From the IMG/VR virus record IMGVR_UViG_3300025508_000207, positions 1 through 20,028 of that record: a stretch of 20,028 nucleotides of DNA; one strand, written 5' to 3'. Each line of letters starts with the position of its first letter. Within the stretch, counting starts at the first letter, position 1. The translations under genes were made by a program, and so were the position numbers. Source of the DNA: a virus. This document shows, in pieces, positions 8,629 to 16,325 of this stretch. The notes beneath the pieces were generated by a model, which saw only the letters and a program-made list of their open reading frames with translations, was not told the DNA's origin and made no database searches.

Positions 8629-8955
8629 CCTATTATCTCCACTTCCCCCTATTTTATTCTCACTCATCCTCTTATGTAGCTTGGCTTGATTGAGACCTGC
8701 TATTGTACCAAGAGATAAATTAAGATCTGTTGCCAGTGCAGCACAGTACCATAGTACATCTCCTATCTCACTAGCAATATCATCACGCCAATTCTCTGGC
8801 ATATTATTTACACCATCCCTCATTAATTTCTTTACTTTATTGGCTACTTCTCCTGCCTCTCCTGCAAGCCCAAGTGCAGGGTAGGATATCTTATACTTAT
8901 CGTCATAGATAGCTGTCTTTGCTGATGACCTTTGATACGAATTAAAGTCTGACAT
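8626..8955 (-). CDS. mazG: MazG-like nucleoside triphosphate pyrophosphohydrolase
   Basis: The 109-residue protein has the all-alpha NTP pyrophosphatase pattern: EAGE (Glu33, Glu36) followed by SEIGD (Glu63, Asp66), the ExxE...ExxD metal-binding set of MazG-type enzymes that split NTPs or dNTPs to monophosphate and pyrophosphate. It is a single-domain form, as usual in phages. An in-frame upstream ATG at 9006 would add 17 residues, but the ATG at 8955 has a strong AAGGAG site 9 bases ahead and gives the usual phage MazG N-terminus, so I chose it. It overlaps the end of the previous gene by 14 bases and is last in the minus-strand operon. In marine phages MazG is thought to adjust the nucleotide pool or stress signalling; its true substrate here is unknown. 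Confidence 0.9.
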   Translation of the reverse strand: MSDFNSYQRSSAKTAIYDDKYKISYPALGLAGEAGEVANKVKKLMRDGVNNMPENWRDDIASEIGDVLWYCAALATDLNLSLGTIAGLNQAKLHKRMSENKIGGSGDNR

Positions 8956-9205
8956 TTTGTACTTCTCCTTTAGCCAATTCTGCGCCTCTGTTTCTAATCT
9001 GTTCATGCTTAGTAACTCTCTTTAAGTTCTCACTAAATGCTTTATTAAAGCCCCTATCCCACTCTCTAAACTGCATAGTATCCATATGAAAGGGGTTGTT
9101 TATTCTACCCCTCTTGAAATCATCATAGCCTCGCTGAAATTGAACCTTCAGTGGGGCATCATATTTTCCAAGACCCCTTTCTTTACGTGTTAACATTCTC
9201 TGCAT
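8942..9205 (-). CDS. Small ribosome modulation factor (RMF)-like protein
   Basis: The 87-residue basic protein has a core (about 20-57) with the spacing seen in the RMF family: a helix with RGYDDF, a Gly at 33, NPF (37-39), and after about ten residues EWDRGF (48-53). RMF in enterobacteria binds 70S ribosomes and promotes dormant dimers. RMF-like small proteins occur in many phage genomes with unknown roles. It is longer than cellular RMF (about 55 residues) because of extra basic residues at both ends. The start ATG at 9205 follows GGAG by 6 bases, and that site overlaps the previous gene's stop region. The assignment rests on pattern resemblance only, so family membership is moderately likely and function unproven. 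Confidence 0.6.
   Translation of the reverse strand: MQRMLTRKERGLGKYDAPLKVQFQRGYDDFKRGRINNPFHMDTMQFREWDRGFNKAFSENLKRVTKHEQIRNRGAELAKGEVQNVRL
8965..8970 (-). promoter_or_regulatory. Ribosome-binding site deciding the MazG start
   Basis: The plus-strand CTCCTT reads AAGGAG on the coding strand and lies 9 bases before the ATG at 8955. It sits inside the coding end of the upstream RMF-like gene. No comparable site precedes the alternative ATG at 9006. Confidence 0.75.
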
Positions 9206-9208
9206 GTG

Positions 9209-9397
9209 CTACTCCTTTGGATTAAGTTTAGTTTTTAATTCATCTGTCTTAGTATTCTGGATAGTCTGTACACATTGTGCCATATGATTAAGTATCTTTA
9301 ATGAGTTACTCCCAGTAGACAGTGTCCTTACTACACCCATGATATTCTCATCCTTTTCATCTACGTCATACTCTTTATCTTCTACAGTAATCTTCAT
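9209..9397 (-). CDS. Small hypothetical protein, 62 aa (DUF6447-like pattern)
   Basis: The protein opens with a short beta-like segment, MKITVEDKEYDVDE, followed by a helix rich in polar residues to the end. This layout (a KEYDVD strand followed by a single long helix) recalls small phage proteins of the DUF6447 type, whose function is unknown. The similarity is weak and from memory. The start forms an ATGA overlap with the stop of the upstream gene and has a good GGAG site. It sits in the nucleotide metabolism cluster, but that does not show its job. Confidence 0.7.
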   Translation of the reverse strand: MKITVEDKEYDVDEKDENIMGVVRTLSTGSNSLKILNHMAQCVQTIQNTKTDELKTKLNPKE

Positions 9398-9669
9398 GTT
9401 ATCTCCTTCTCTAATTGTTTTTCTAGGTTAGCCATAGCTCTCCAAGCTACCTGCGCCCAGTCTTCTTCTAGTAAGTGACGCATCATTGCGTCTAGTTCAT
9501 CCTTAGACTTTGTTCTATCCCAGAATATAGTCTCAGGTGTCTGCCCATGTTGTAAACCACCAACATAAGATATCTTTGCTATAGCTGCAATAGCTCTAGG
9601 AAAGTATTTAATGAAGCCTGTGTATACAGGTATTGCTTTTCTTTCCTTACTGTCCGTTGGTAATATCAT
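9394..9669 (-). CDS. dATP/dGTP diphosphohydrolase-like protein (DUF5664 type)
   Basis: The 91-residue protein matches the pattern of the phage DUF5664 / dATP-dGTP diphosphohydrolase N-terminal family. It shows RKAIPVYTGFIKYFPRAIAA (10-29), then KISYVGG, a His at 41, FWDR (49-52), Asp57 and Asp60, MRHLL (63-67), and a final AWRAMANLEK helix (75-84). Relatives hydrolyse purine deoxynucleotides and include the MazZ type linked to phages that use 2-aminoadenine; others are common in ordinary phages. It is short, close to the minimal domain. It lies 10 bases downstream of the ribonucleotide reductase and upstream of MazG, fitting a role in the purine dNTP pool. Family call is fairly confident; substrate is inferred. 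Confidence 0.75.
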   Translation of the reverse strand: MILPTDSKERKAIPVYTGFIKYFPRAIAAIAKISYVGGLQHGQTPETIFWDRTKSKDELDAMMRHLLEEDWAQVAWRAMANLEKQLEKEIT

Positions 9670-9679
9670 GGTGATCTCC

Positions 9680-11587
9680 TTATGTTAAGTCTACTATTTC
9701 ACAAACATCTCCTGAACAGGCTAACGTCTGCATCGCTACTGTATTATCTTCTTCCTCATAACTAGACAGTAATGCCCAATCAATTTTCTTAGGAAGCTTC
9801 TTTGATAATGCCTCATACTCTTTCTTATTGCAATCCTGATATGGTGCTTGTTGATAACTATGATCAGAGTGTGGTAAAAAAGACACACCTGACATCTCAT
9901 CAAAATACTTATAGACAAACGCACCAACTTCCATCCACTCTGCATCACGTACTGTGATAGTAACAGATGGTTTATGCTCACACCAATGTCTCTGATACAT
10001 CAGCCACATGTCTAGCTGTTGGATCGCAGTCATATCATTCCTAGTTACAGCACTTTTGGGTGATGCAATTGGAAAACTAAACACAGTTGTAGTGTCAGGT
10101 TTCATTACACATAGTTCTGAAGGTACACCCTGATCAATCATAAACTGTGTCAATGGATCTTTGTTATCACCTCGTACAGTTCTTACGTAGTATTGGCTAT
10201 GTCTGGCATGTATACCACTAGCACTGTCTACTAATTGTGATACAGTTCCAGATGGTTTTACACAAGTGACAGCAGTAGACTGTGGTATCCCTAGCTTCTC
10301 AGCCCACTCTTTATTTGTGTCAACAGCAACTAATCTAAGATGATTGAGTGTCTGTTCAAGACCTTTGTTCTTACTAGTCATAAGAGGATTGTCCATGATA
10401 CCTGTAAGTGATACACCAAGTAGACGTTCTTCTTCTGTGTTGTTCTGCCACACCTTACGTAAGTATGGGAACTTTGTAAACTTAGATTGTATAGTACCCA
10501 AGATGGTGGCAAGTTCTACCTTCTTAGATAAACTTTTGATATCATCTGTTGCTCGTACAACTATCTCTGTAAGATTACAGAATTGGTATGGTCGTAATAT
10601 TATCTCAGAACAAGGGTTGCAAGCAAACTCCCAGTCAGCATCTCGTCTACCATTTCTAGCTGCTTGTTTCTGTGCAGCCTGTCTGTTAAAGATACCACGC
10701 TCACCTGACTTAGACTCAACTAGTGCAGTCCACTCACGTAAGAATGTCTCCATGTCTGGCTTCTCTGTATAGCACACACTGTTATTTGACAACGCTCTAT
10801 GAGGGGCAGCTTCCCACCAGTTACCTGACTTAGCATGTCTCATACGGTCATCAGATAGATTAGACAGACTGATCATAGCTGACCTACGTACACCACCAAC
10901 AACAACTATCTCACCTATCTTACACATAATGTCGTGACACTCTATGCTTGATAGCTTACGAGTCTGTGCTGTCTTAAACGTACCAATCACAAACATAAAC
11001 AGATCTACTAAAGGTGCAGGGCCAGATGCTCTACCACCAAATGTTTTTAACTTAGCTCCTGCAGGTCTGACCAGTGACACATCCCACTTGGGTATCTCAC
11101 CTGCCCATAGTAATGCAAGCAGTTGACGTAGTGCTTTAGCCCAACCTTCTTTACTATCCTTGACCACTATAGTTGTATCACTATTATACAGTGGTGGTAT
11201 CTCTGGTAGCTTAGATATGTATTGTCGTTCCACACTAAAGCCTACACCTGTACCACACAGTAGTATAAACATAGCCTCGTCAAAACTCTTTGGATCATCT
11301 ACAGGTAGGTAGCTACAGTTGTAACCTGCTGTGTTATCTCTGTCCAATGCAGGGCCAGCAGTCATCATCGCTCTCATAGAGGGCATCACAGCTAGACTAG
11401 CTATAGCATCATACAATTCTTCACGTGTATCTGTGTCTAACTCATAGCCTATCTTGTCAGCCATGTAATCTACATACCTGCCTACAGTTTCTCCCCAGTT
11501 CTCTCGTCTTTTGTCTTTGTCCAACCATCTTGCGTAACGAGATGTATGTATAAACGCTTGATAATCTGTTGGTAAATAATTACTCAT
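9680..11587 (-). CDS. nrdJ: Class II (adenosylcobalamin-dependent) ribonucleoside-triphosphate reductase
   Basis: The 635-residue enzyme converts ribonucleotides to deoxyribonucleotides using a cobalamin-generated thiyl radical. Key residues are in place: NPCSE at 324-328 (Asn324, thiyl Cys326, Glu328), the redox pair Cys91 (YNCSY) and Cys337 (QFCNL), the KPSGTVSQLVDSASGIH loop (444-460), and C-terminal shuttle cysteines Cys624 and Cys629 in a CX4C arrangement. This matches the monomeric Lactobacillus leichmannii-type reductase, though it is about 100 residues shorter than that enzyme. Class II needs no oxygen and no separate small subunit, and none is visible nearby. AAGGAG precedes the ATG (rather GGAG, spaced 8 bases). 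The host must supply vitamin B12. Its place after the nucleases suggests recycling host nucleotides into phage DNA. Confidence 0.93.
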   Translation of the reverse strand: MSNYLPTDYQAFIHTSRYARWLDKDKRRENWGETVGRYVDYMADKIGYELDTDTREELYDAIASLAVMPSMRAMMTAGPALDRDNTAGYNCSYLPVDDPKSFDEAMFILLCGTGVGFSVERQYISKLPEIPPLYNSDTTIVVKDSKEGWAKALRQLLALLWAGEIPKWDVSLVRPAGAKLKTFGGRASGPAPLVDLFMFVIGTFKTAQTRKLSSIECHDIMCKIGEIVVVGGVRRSAMISLSNLSDDRMRHAKSGNWWEAAPHRALSNNSVCYTEKPDMETFLREWTALVESKSGERGIFNRQAAQKQAARNGRRDADWEFACNPCSEIILRPYQFCNLTEIVVRATDDIKSLSKKVELATILGTIQSKFTKFPYLRKVWQNNTEEERLLGVSLTGIMDNPLMTSKNKGLEQTLNHLRLVAVDTNKEWAEKLGIPQSTAVTCVKPSGTVSQLVDSASGIHARHSQYYVRTVRGDNKDPLTQFMIDQGVPSELCVMKPDTTTVFSFPIASPKSAVTRNDMTAIQQLDMWLMYQRHWCEHKPSVTITVRDAEWMEVGAFVYKYFDEMSGVSFLPHSDHSYQQAPYQDCNKKEYEALSKKLPKKIDWALLSSYEEEDNTVAMQTLACSGDVCEIVDLT

Positions 11588-11591
11588 GTGT

Positions 11592-11750
11592 TTACTCCGT
11601 TAATATTCTAATTGTTTCTATTTTCATACCATCTATATCATAGATAAATTCATGTAATGCTTCTCTAATCTCTTGATCAACGAACCCATCAACAGGTATA
11701 GGATACTCGTCCTCGTCTAGATTCAAACCTAAAAATACTTTTACTCTCAT
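11592..11750 (-). CDS. Small hypothetical protein, 52 aa
   Basis: This short acidic ORF fills the gap between the reductase and the 110-residue gene. It starts at ATG 11750, 8 bases after the previous stop, with an AGGAG site overlapping that stop, and ends with TAA at 11592-11594, only 4 bases before the reductase start. The product begins MRVKVFLGLNLDEDEYPIPV and ends IETIRILTE, with a helix in between. The good ribosome-binding site, exact fit and the fact that its last codons supply the GGAG site of the reductase support it as a real gene. Function is unknown. Confidence 0.75.
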   Translation of the reverse strand: MRVKVFLGLNLDEDEYPIPVDGFVDQEIREALHEFIYDIDGMKIETIRILTE

Positions 11751-11758
11751 GTCTACTC

Positions 11759-12091
11759 CTAATGAAACTTCAACTGTATCACATTGTCATCACCAGTTTC
11801 GACTGTTACGTTATCATTTTTATCTGGGTTATTTTGTTTCAATACTTTATTTGTATAGTTATATAACATATCTCTAAACTCTACGTTCTCTTCCATTAGA
11901 GGTATGCACGAGCTGACCAATGTACTCACAAACATTAGGTGATCATAGTCGTATACGTCTAAATTATTTTCTTGTGTCGTTATAGTACCTATCTTTAATT
12001 CTCCTGTCCACATACCATCTTCATCTAGTAGTGGAGCTAAACGAATAATAAAATCGTTAGGATCAAAGTCTAAGAATAATTTGTCATCCAT
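11759..12091 (-). CDS. Hypothetical protein, 110 aa, acidic
   Basis: The protein is strongly acidic, with an N-terminal strand-rich part (DKLFLDFDPNDFIIRLAP, then WTGELKIGTI) and a central helix (about 46-85) containing several methionines and two hydrophobic patches. No catalytic, metal-binding or membrane motif is obvious. It starts one base after the endonuclease I stop, behind a good AAGGAG site. Proteins of this style are frequent between nuclease and nucleotide-metabolism genes of marine podoviruses, but I do not know a function and cannot place it in a named family. Confidence 0.8.
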   Translation of the reverse strand: MDDKLFLDFDPNDFIIRLAPLLDEDGMWTGELKIGTITTQENNLDVYDYDHLMFVSTLVSSCIPLMEENVEFRDMLYNYTNKVLKQNNPDKNDNVTVETGDDNVIQLKFH

Positions 12092-12092
12092 G

Positions 12093-12581
12093 TTATGCTC
12101 TCCTTGTTTTCTTTAGTGGGAAAGGTATAACACTTTTGTCTTGTAGTTGCCATAGTGTGTCAGGTTTTTTTATCTTTTCTTTTATCCACGACTCAGGAAT
12201 AATCCTATCATGATATAAGAAGTTATTCTTTTCACACCAACTTGCATACGTACCCTTTGCACCCTTATTTAGTTTTCTTTTACTGCTCTCAAATACAAAC
12301 CTAATGTCAAGGTTTGGATGTTGCTTTTGTATAGCCAGATGTTTACGCCTATCTGCTTGTACAAAGCGACCTTTCACTTCTATTATAATACCATTAGGTA
12401 GCAGGAAGTCTGGCGTATATGTTCTATACATCAGGTCTTCCCACTCTATCTTAAAACATTCGTACCTAAAGTCTTGTTGTAATTCCTTCAAGTAATCAGA
12501 GACCTTAATCTCCAGACCACTACGATACCCATACTTTAACGCAGCCTTAAACTGTTTGACGTTACGCATTAGATGGATCAT
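12093..12581 (-). CDS. T7-type endonuclease I (Holliday junction resolvase)
   Basis: The 162-residue protein closely follows T7 gp3 endonuclease I: RSGLEIKVS near the start, TYTPDFLLPNG in the middle, and IIIEVKG after it. The catalytic set of T7 (Glu20, Asp55, Glu65, Lys67) corresponds to Glu24, Asp58, Glu68 and Lys70. Later matches include HPNLDIRFVFESS (about 87-99) and the IPESWIKEK tail. The enzyme resolves branched DNA during replication and packaging and helps degrade host DNA. The start at 12581 overlaps the upstream exonuclease gene by 20 bases; a second in-frame ATG at 12569 would give an 8-base overlap. Neither has a clear ribosome-binding site, so the start is uncertain by four codons. 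Confidence 0.93.
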   Translation of the reverse strand: MIHLMRNVKQFKAALKYGYRSGLEIKVSDYLKELQQDFRYECFKIEWEDLMYRTYTPDFLLPNGIIIEVKGRFVQADRRKHLAIQKQHPNLDIRFVFESSKRKLNKGAKGTYASWCEKNNFLYHDRIIPESWIKEKIKKPDTLWQLQDKSVIPFPLKKTRRA

Positions 12582-13323
12582 AGTTCTTGAACAACTTCCA
12601 GTATGTCAACAGGCTAGTGAACATAGATATATGTTTAGCATGTGACTCTTTACTCCACAGCCAAGGTATAATTAATCCTGTATCCTTTCTGTCTACAAAG
12701 ATAGATACCCTCTCAGGATCTTTTACATTACATCCTTCAGCATAGGCTGATAGTTGCATACCATGTTCAGGAAATACTAAACTAGAAGGTGATTTCTTCT
12801 TAGCTTCTAAGTTGTCTTTAGTTTTAAAGTCAACAAAGATACCTGTATCAGAGTGTAGATCTATCTTACCACCATACCCTAAGTCAGCACAGAATGAATC
12901 CTCTGCAGTCCATGTCTCATTAGGGAATGTTTTATCCAAGTACTTCTTGATTGCTAGGTAGGGCTTAGTCTCTGCCCCACCTGCAAACCCCTGCTCTATC
13001 ATGGCGTGGATGGTTGTACCCATCTCTGCTGCCTCTTTGCCTGTACTCTTTGAGTGTTCCTTACACCTGTAAAAGAATTGATCTGTACTTTCATCATCTT
13101 GTTTCTTTAACGTAAGTGCAGAGTTCAGAGCCTGATTTATTTTCCAGTTCTCTAAAGCAGGTTTAGCTGCAACACCAAGGATGGTAGTAACAGATGGTAC
13201 ATAACCATGTTTCCTAGCATCTCGTAAGTTCGTGTTACGTTCCTTACCATTGGAGCCTACGATAGTGTACGCAGCTTCTCCTGTTTTATTGTACCAGTGT
13301 TCAGACTCTGACTCTTTTTTCAT
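12562..13323 (-). CDS. PD-(D/E)XK exonuclease, RecB/Cas4-like
   Basis: The 253-residue protein carries the full RecB-type nuclease pattern: GTTIH (His106), GGKIDL (Asp155), VDFKTK (Asp165, Lys167) and the QLSAYAEG helix (Gln190, Tyr194). These residues bind metal and DNA in exonucleases of this superfamily. In podoviruses such a gene commonly fills the role of T7 gp6, degrading host DNA and acting in recombination and primer removal. The N-terminal part (about 1-90) is helical and likely helps grip DNA. Its ATG overlaps the stop of the upstream ssDNA-binding-like gene by one base (TAATG), and its end overlaps endonuclease I, so the three DNA-processing proteins are probably made in step. Confidence 0.88.
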   Translation of the reverse strand: MKKESESEHWYNKTGEAAYTIVGSNGKERNTNLRDARKHGYVPSVTTILGVAAKPALENWKINQALNSALTLKKQDDESTDQFFYRCKEHSKSTGKEAAEMGTTIHAMIEQGFAGGAETKPYLAIKKYLDKTFPNETWTAEDSFCADLGYGGKIDLHSDTGIFVDFKTKDNLEAKKKSPSSLVFPEHGMQLSAYAEGCNVKDPERVSIFVDRKDTGLIIPWLWSKESHAKHISMFTSLLTYWKLFKNYDPSNA

Positions 13324-14222
13324 TAAGCAAAGTCCTCTGCGTCTATGTTGATAAAGTCATCGACTGTCGCTGTATCAACGTCTTCTTTCTTATGCATGTT
13401 CTCATCCCACGAATTGGTAATGTACCCATTGTAGTTTGAGATCCATGCTAGGAAGTTAGCAAAGGTTTCTTGTGCCAGATCATCCATGTCAAGTGTACTT
13501 GTTAAGTCAAGAGACACAGTTGGTAGGTAGAAACAGTTACCATTAGGTAGCTTACGTTCCTCTGTAGAAAGTTTTACATTGTGCTGTATAGGTAGACGCT
13601 TCATCTTACCTAGCTTGTTGAACACATTTGTACCAAAGGTTTTGAAAGCATCTCTGTTCTCAACTTCCCATATGAATGGCGTAGCCCCTATAGTAACTGA
13701 TGCACCTGTCTCATCCACAGGATTGTCTAACTCTATAGTACCAAACAGTACACGTACACGCTTGATCTGTTTCAATAAATCCTGCATCTTCTCAGGTAAA
13801 GACTTGAAGTCTTGTATATACCCTGCAGGTTTACCACAATTGAAACCACCATCGTTATCTTTCAGATCAATGTTTAGATTGTCTGCCATGATAGTCTTTA
13901 CATACCTGTTAGGTGTGTCTGATGTCTTCATTATGAAACGCTTATGCATAAACCTCTGCATGTAAGGACGTATGGTAGCCGTATTAGAGTAATATGTTGG
14001 CCCATCTGGGATGTCCAGTTTGTATGTACCACCACTAACAACTTCTACGTTTACCATTTTACCATTAACCTCTGACCTACCCATGATAGGTGAGTGGTTA
14101 ATACGCACACGAGCCAGTGCGTCTGCCTTCTCCTTGTTGGAGCCTGTGTCCATTGCCATGCCCATAGCCTTTGCCATTGATGCATAGTCATTGGTATCTA
14201 CTTTCATTACTTGATTATCCAT
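13323..14222 (-). CDS. Probable single-stranded DNA-binding protein
   Basis: The 299-residue protein lacks catalytic motifs, has a strand-rich middle (about 40-240), and ends in an acidic tail with a final aromatic residue region (DDFINIDAEDFA). Such tails in phage single-strand DNA-binding proteins, including T7 gp2.5, contact the polymerase and helicase. It lies directly between DNA polymerase and the recombination-type exonuclease, the usual place for such a gene in these phages. A strong AAAGGAG site precedes the ATG at 14222, after a 42-base gap, which would fit high expression. The OB-fold itself cannot be confirmed by eye, so the call rests on tail, context and size. Confidence 0.6.
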   Translation of the reverse strand: MDNQVMKVDTNDYASMAKAMGMAMDTGSNKEKADALARVRINHSPIMGRSEVNGKMVNVEVVSGGTYKLDIPDGPTYYSNTATIRPYMQRFMHKRFIMKTSDTPNRYVKTIMADNLNIDLKDNDGGFNCGKPAGYIQDFKSLPEKMQDLLKQIKRVRVLFGTIELDNPVDETGASVTIGATPFIWEVENRDAFKTFGTNVFNKLGKMKRLPIQHNVKLSTEERKLPNGNCFYLPTVSLDLTSTLDMDDLAQETFANFLAWISNYNGYITNSWDENMHKKEDVDTATVDDFINIDAEDFA

Positions 14223-14264
14223 GTATTAATCTCCTTTGTTTTATACGTTAAGGTTCTAGTTATA

Positions 14265-16325
14265 TCACGCAACATCTTTTGTGTCAAGCCAGTTTGGTCC
14301 TATCTTTGCTTCTAATAATAATGGTACATTAAAGTCTATGTTCCACCTCTTATTAAAGATGTTAACGAGGTTGTCGTTAGTTAGTTTTATTATCTTTATT
14401 ACTCTATCCGTTTCGTCTGGGTGTATGTCAATTACTATACTATCATGTACAGTATTAACAACACAGCTTTGCATAGAGTTTGTCTCTAAAAGCTTGTCTA
14501 TGTATAGCATAGATATAGGTACGATGTCAGCAGTTGCAAAAGATTGAACAGGATAATTCTTTATCTGTGTGAAAAATGTCACACCACCGTTACGTCTACG
14601 TTGTACATCTGGGAATGCAAACTCCCTACCAGAGGGTATAGTTACCTTACCTGTAGTCAATACTTCTCGTGCTAGTTCCTTATGCCAACGTGCTATACCT
14701 GAGTACTTCTGAGTGAACTGTGCATAGTAAGCAGCTTCAGCTCTTGTTCTACCAAACCCACTCGCGCCATACAAGGGAGCAAAAGTATGTGCCTTTGCTT
14801 CTTGACGGGAGATCTTCTGTCCTGCGTCACTGATAACTTTAGCTGTATAACTATGTACATCAAAGCCTGTTGACACTTCTTGTATAGCTACCTCATCCTG
14901 ACTCAGGAATGCAGCGACCCTAAACTCTAGCTGTGCAAAGTCAGCTTCCATGATCTGCCCACCATCCCATCGTGATACAAACACTTTCTTTACAGGGAAT
15001 GTACCACCACGTGGCATGTTCTGCATGTTAGGTTCTGTACTAGATAGCCTACCTGTAGCTGTGGTACTCTGACGCAGCTTAACATGTAGCATACCATCAG
15101 CCTTAGTGTAGGTAGTTATACCTTCTACAAAACTAGACAGGTATGTATCCAATGCAGATAGTCTTCGTATCCTTTGTAAGAATAGTACAGTGTCACTATG
15201 TCCTTTGTCTCTGGCTACTGTCTCTAGCCTGACTAGATTATCCTTACCTGTACGAAACCCATTGGCACTAATCCAATCAGGGTTAGGTGCTGCGAACTTT
15301 AGACCTGCTACACTCGTGGTGTCAGTAAACCTATAGCCTACAGCACCACAGTCGAGACACTTAGTTGTCTTAACAAAGGGTGTACCATTCTTCTTAGTCT
15401 TACGTATCTGACCTGACCCTCTACAAGAAGGGCATTGCTTTGCCTTCTGCTTGTACAACATAGAGCAGTTGTTCTTGATAGTAGATCTGAACTCCTGATC
15501 TGTGGCACGTGGATCAAATGCATTAGCCCACATGGTTTTATCGTGTGGTTTACGACTGAATATAATCCACGACAATTGCTCTGGGCTATTGAGATTGATA
15601 GGTCTGTCACCCATAAGATGTTGCACTTGTCCTTCAAGCACAGATAGTAGCTCATTCTTCTCTGTCTCAAACTCCTTGCGTACTTCTTCTAGTACATCCA
15701 AGTCTACCTTAAAACCACGTTGGTATATACGTGTGAGGCAGTCAGCTATTCTATTACTTAGCTTCACTGTCTCCATTAGACCTGCATCTTCTCCAGTAAG
15801 CTTAGACTCTAGCTTATTGAACAGGTCCATTGTAGAATGTAAGTCAGCAGATAGGTACTCAGACAACTCATCGTGTGGTATTTCTCTGGTTGTATACCCT
15901 TTGTTGAAGTAGTCCTTTAGTGTACCCATCTTCTGTGTGTCACAGTTGTATCTCTCAGCCAAGTAACTAAGGCTAAGAGGTTCTTTCTGTCCACGTTGTA
16001 GTATGTAAGCACCAAGCATAGTATCAAACACCTCACCAGTATAAGTGAAGCCTGATTCCCATATCCATATAAGGTCATGGGCTGCATTGTGCATCACCAA
16101 GAGATGGGTATCATCTAGAATACTCTGGACAATACGACCACCCTCAGTGGTAGGTTGCTGTTCACTGTGATCAAACGTCACTATCTTTTCTTTAGAGCCT
16201 GACGGCCCTTGGCACAGCATACCTACCATAGTTAGTGTGTTCTCTGCCTCGAATGGGTCAAGCATCAGCTTACCATTACGCTTCAGAGTTGTGTTTTCTA
16301 CATCTAGTACTGTTACATGTCTCAT
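14265..16325 (-). CDS. polA: DNA polymerase, family A, with 3'-5' exonuclease and DnaJ-like cysteine insert
   Basis: The 686-residue replicative polymerase has an intact proofreading exonuclease: DVE (Asp8, Glu10), HNAAHD (His79 to Asp84) and YLSAD (Tyr157, Asp161). The polymerase part shows motif A ADFAQLEFR (Asp462), motif B RQEAKAHTFAPLYG (Arg507, Lys511, Phe515, Tyr519) and motif C VHDS (His627, Asp628). Phe515 corresponds to E. coli Pol I Phe762. Between the two domains, CPSCRGSG (Cys298, Cys301) and CLDCGAVG (Cys323, Cys326) form a DnaJ-central-domain-like zinc module, the hallmark of HMO-2011-type phages. The ATG overlaps the stop of the small upstream gene as ATGA. It is shorter than cellular Pol I and lacks the 5'-3' nuclease domain, as in T7. 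Confidence 0.96.
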   Translation of the reverse strand: MRHVTVLDVENTTLKRNGKLMLDPFEAENTLTMVGMLCQGPSGSKEKIVTFDHSEQQPTTEGGRIVQSILDDTHLLVMHNAAHDLIWIWESGFTYTGEVFDTMLGAYILQRGQKEPLSLSYLAERYNCDTQKMGTLKDYFNKGYTTREIPHDELSEYLSADLHSTMDLFNKLESKLTGEDAGLMETVKLSNRIADCLTRIYQRGFKVDLDVLEEVRKEFETEKNELLSVLEGQVQHLMGDRPINLNSPEQLSWIIFSRKPHDKTMWANAFDPRATDQEFRSTIKNNCSMLYKQKAKQCPSCRGSGQIRKTKKNGTPFVKTTKCLDCGAVGYRFTDTTSVAGLKFAAPNPDWISANGFRTGKDNLVRLETVARDKGHSDTVLFLQRIRRLSALDTYLSSFVEGITTYTKADGMLHVKLRQSTTATGRLSSTEPNMQNMPRGGTFPVKKVFVSRWDGGQIMEADFAQLEFRVAAFLSQDEVAIQEVSTGFDVHSYTAKVISDAGQKISRQEAKAHTFAPLYGASGFGRTRAEAAYYAQFTQKYSGIARWHKELAREVLTTGKVTIPSGREFAFPDVQRRRNGGVTFFTQIKNYPVQSFATADIVPISMLYIDKLLETNSMQSCVVNTVHDSIVIDIHPDETDRVIKIIKLTNDNLVNIFNKRWNIDFNVPLLLEAKIGPNWLDTKDVA

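Noticed and set aside
8956-9006. An upstream in-frame ATG that would lengthen MazG by 17 residues
   Set aside because: It has no ribosome-binding site and would overlap the upstream gene by 65 bases. The ATG at 8955 has AAGGAG 9 bases ahead and gives the usual phage MazG N-terminus.
10344-10772. 142-codon open frame on the plus strand opposite the ribonucleotide reductase
   Set aside because: The reductase on the other strand has all its catalytic residues; the opposing product matches nothing recognisable and has no operon context.
14223-14264. Possible sigma-70 promoter in the 42-base gap before the ssDNA-binding-like gene
   Set aside because: A TATAAA-like hexamer exists but no acceptable -35 sequence lies at 16-18 bases, so it is not better than chance in AT-rich DNA.
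15345-15435. Idea that the polymerase insert is an intein or intron remnant
   Set aside because: The insert is short, in frame and lacks splice-junction residues or ribozyme-like structure. It matches the known zinc-like insert of HMO-2011-type polymerases.
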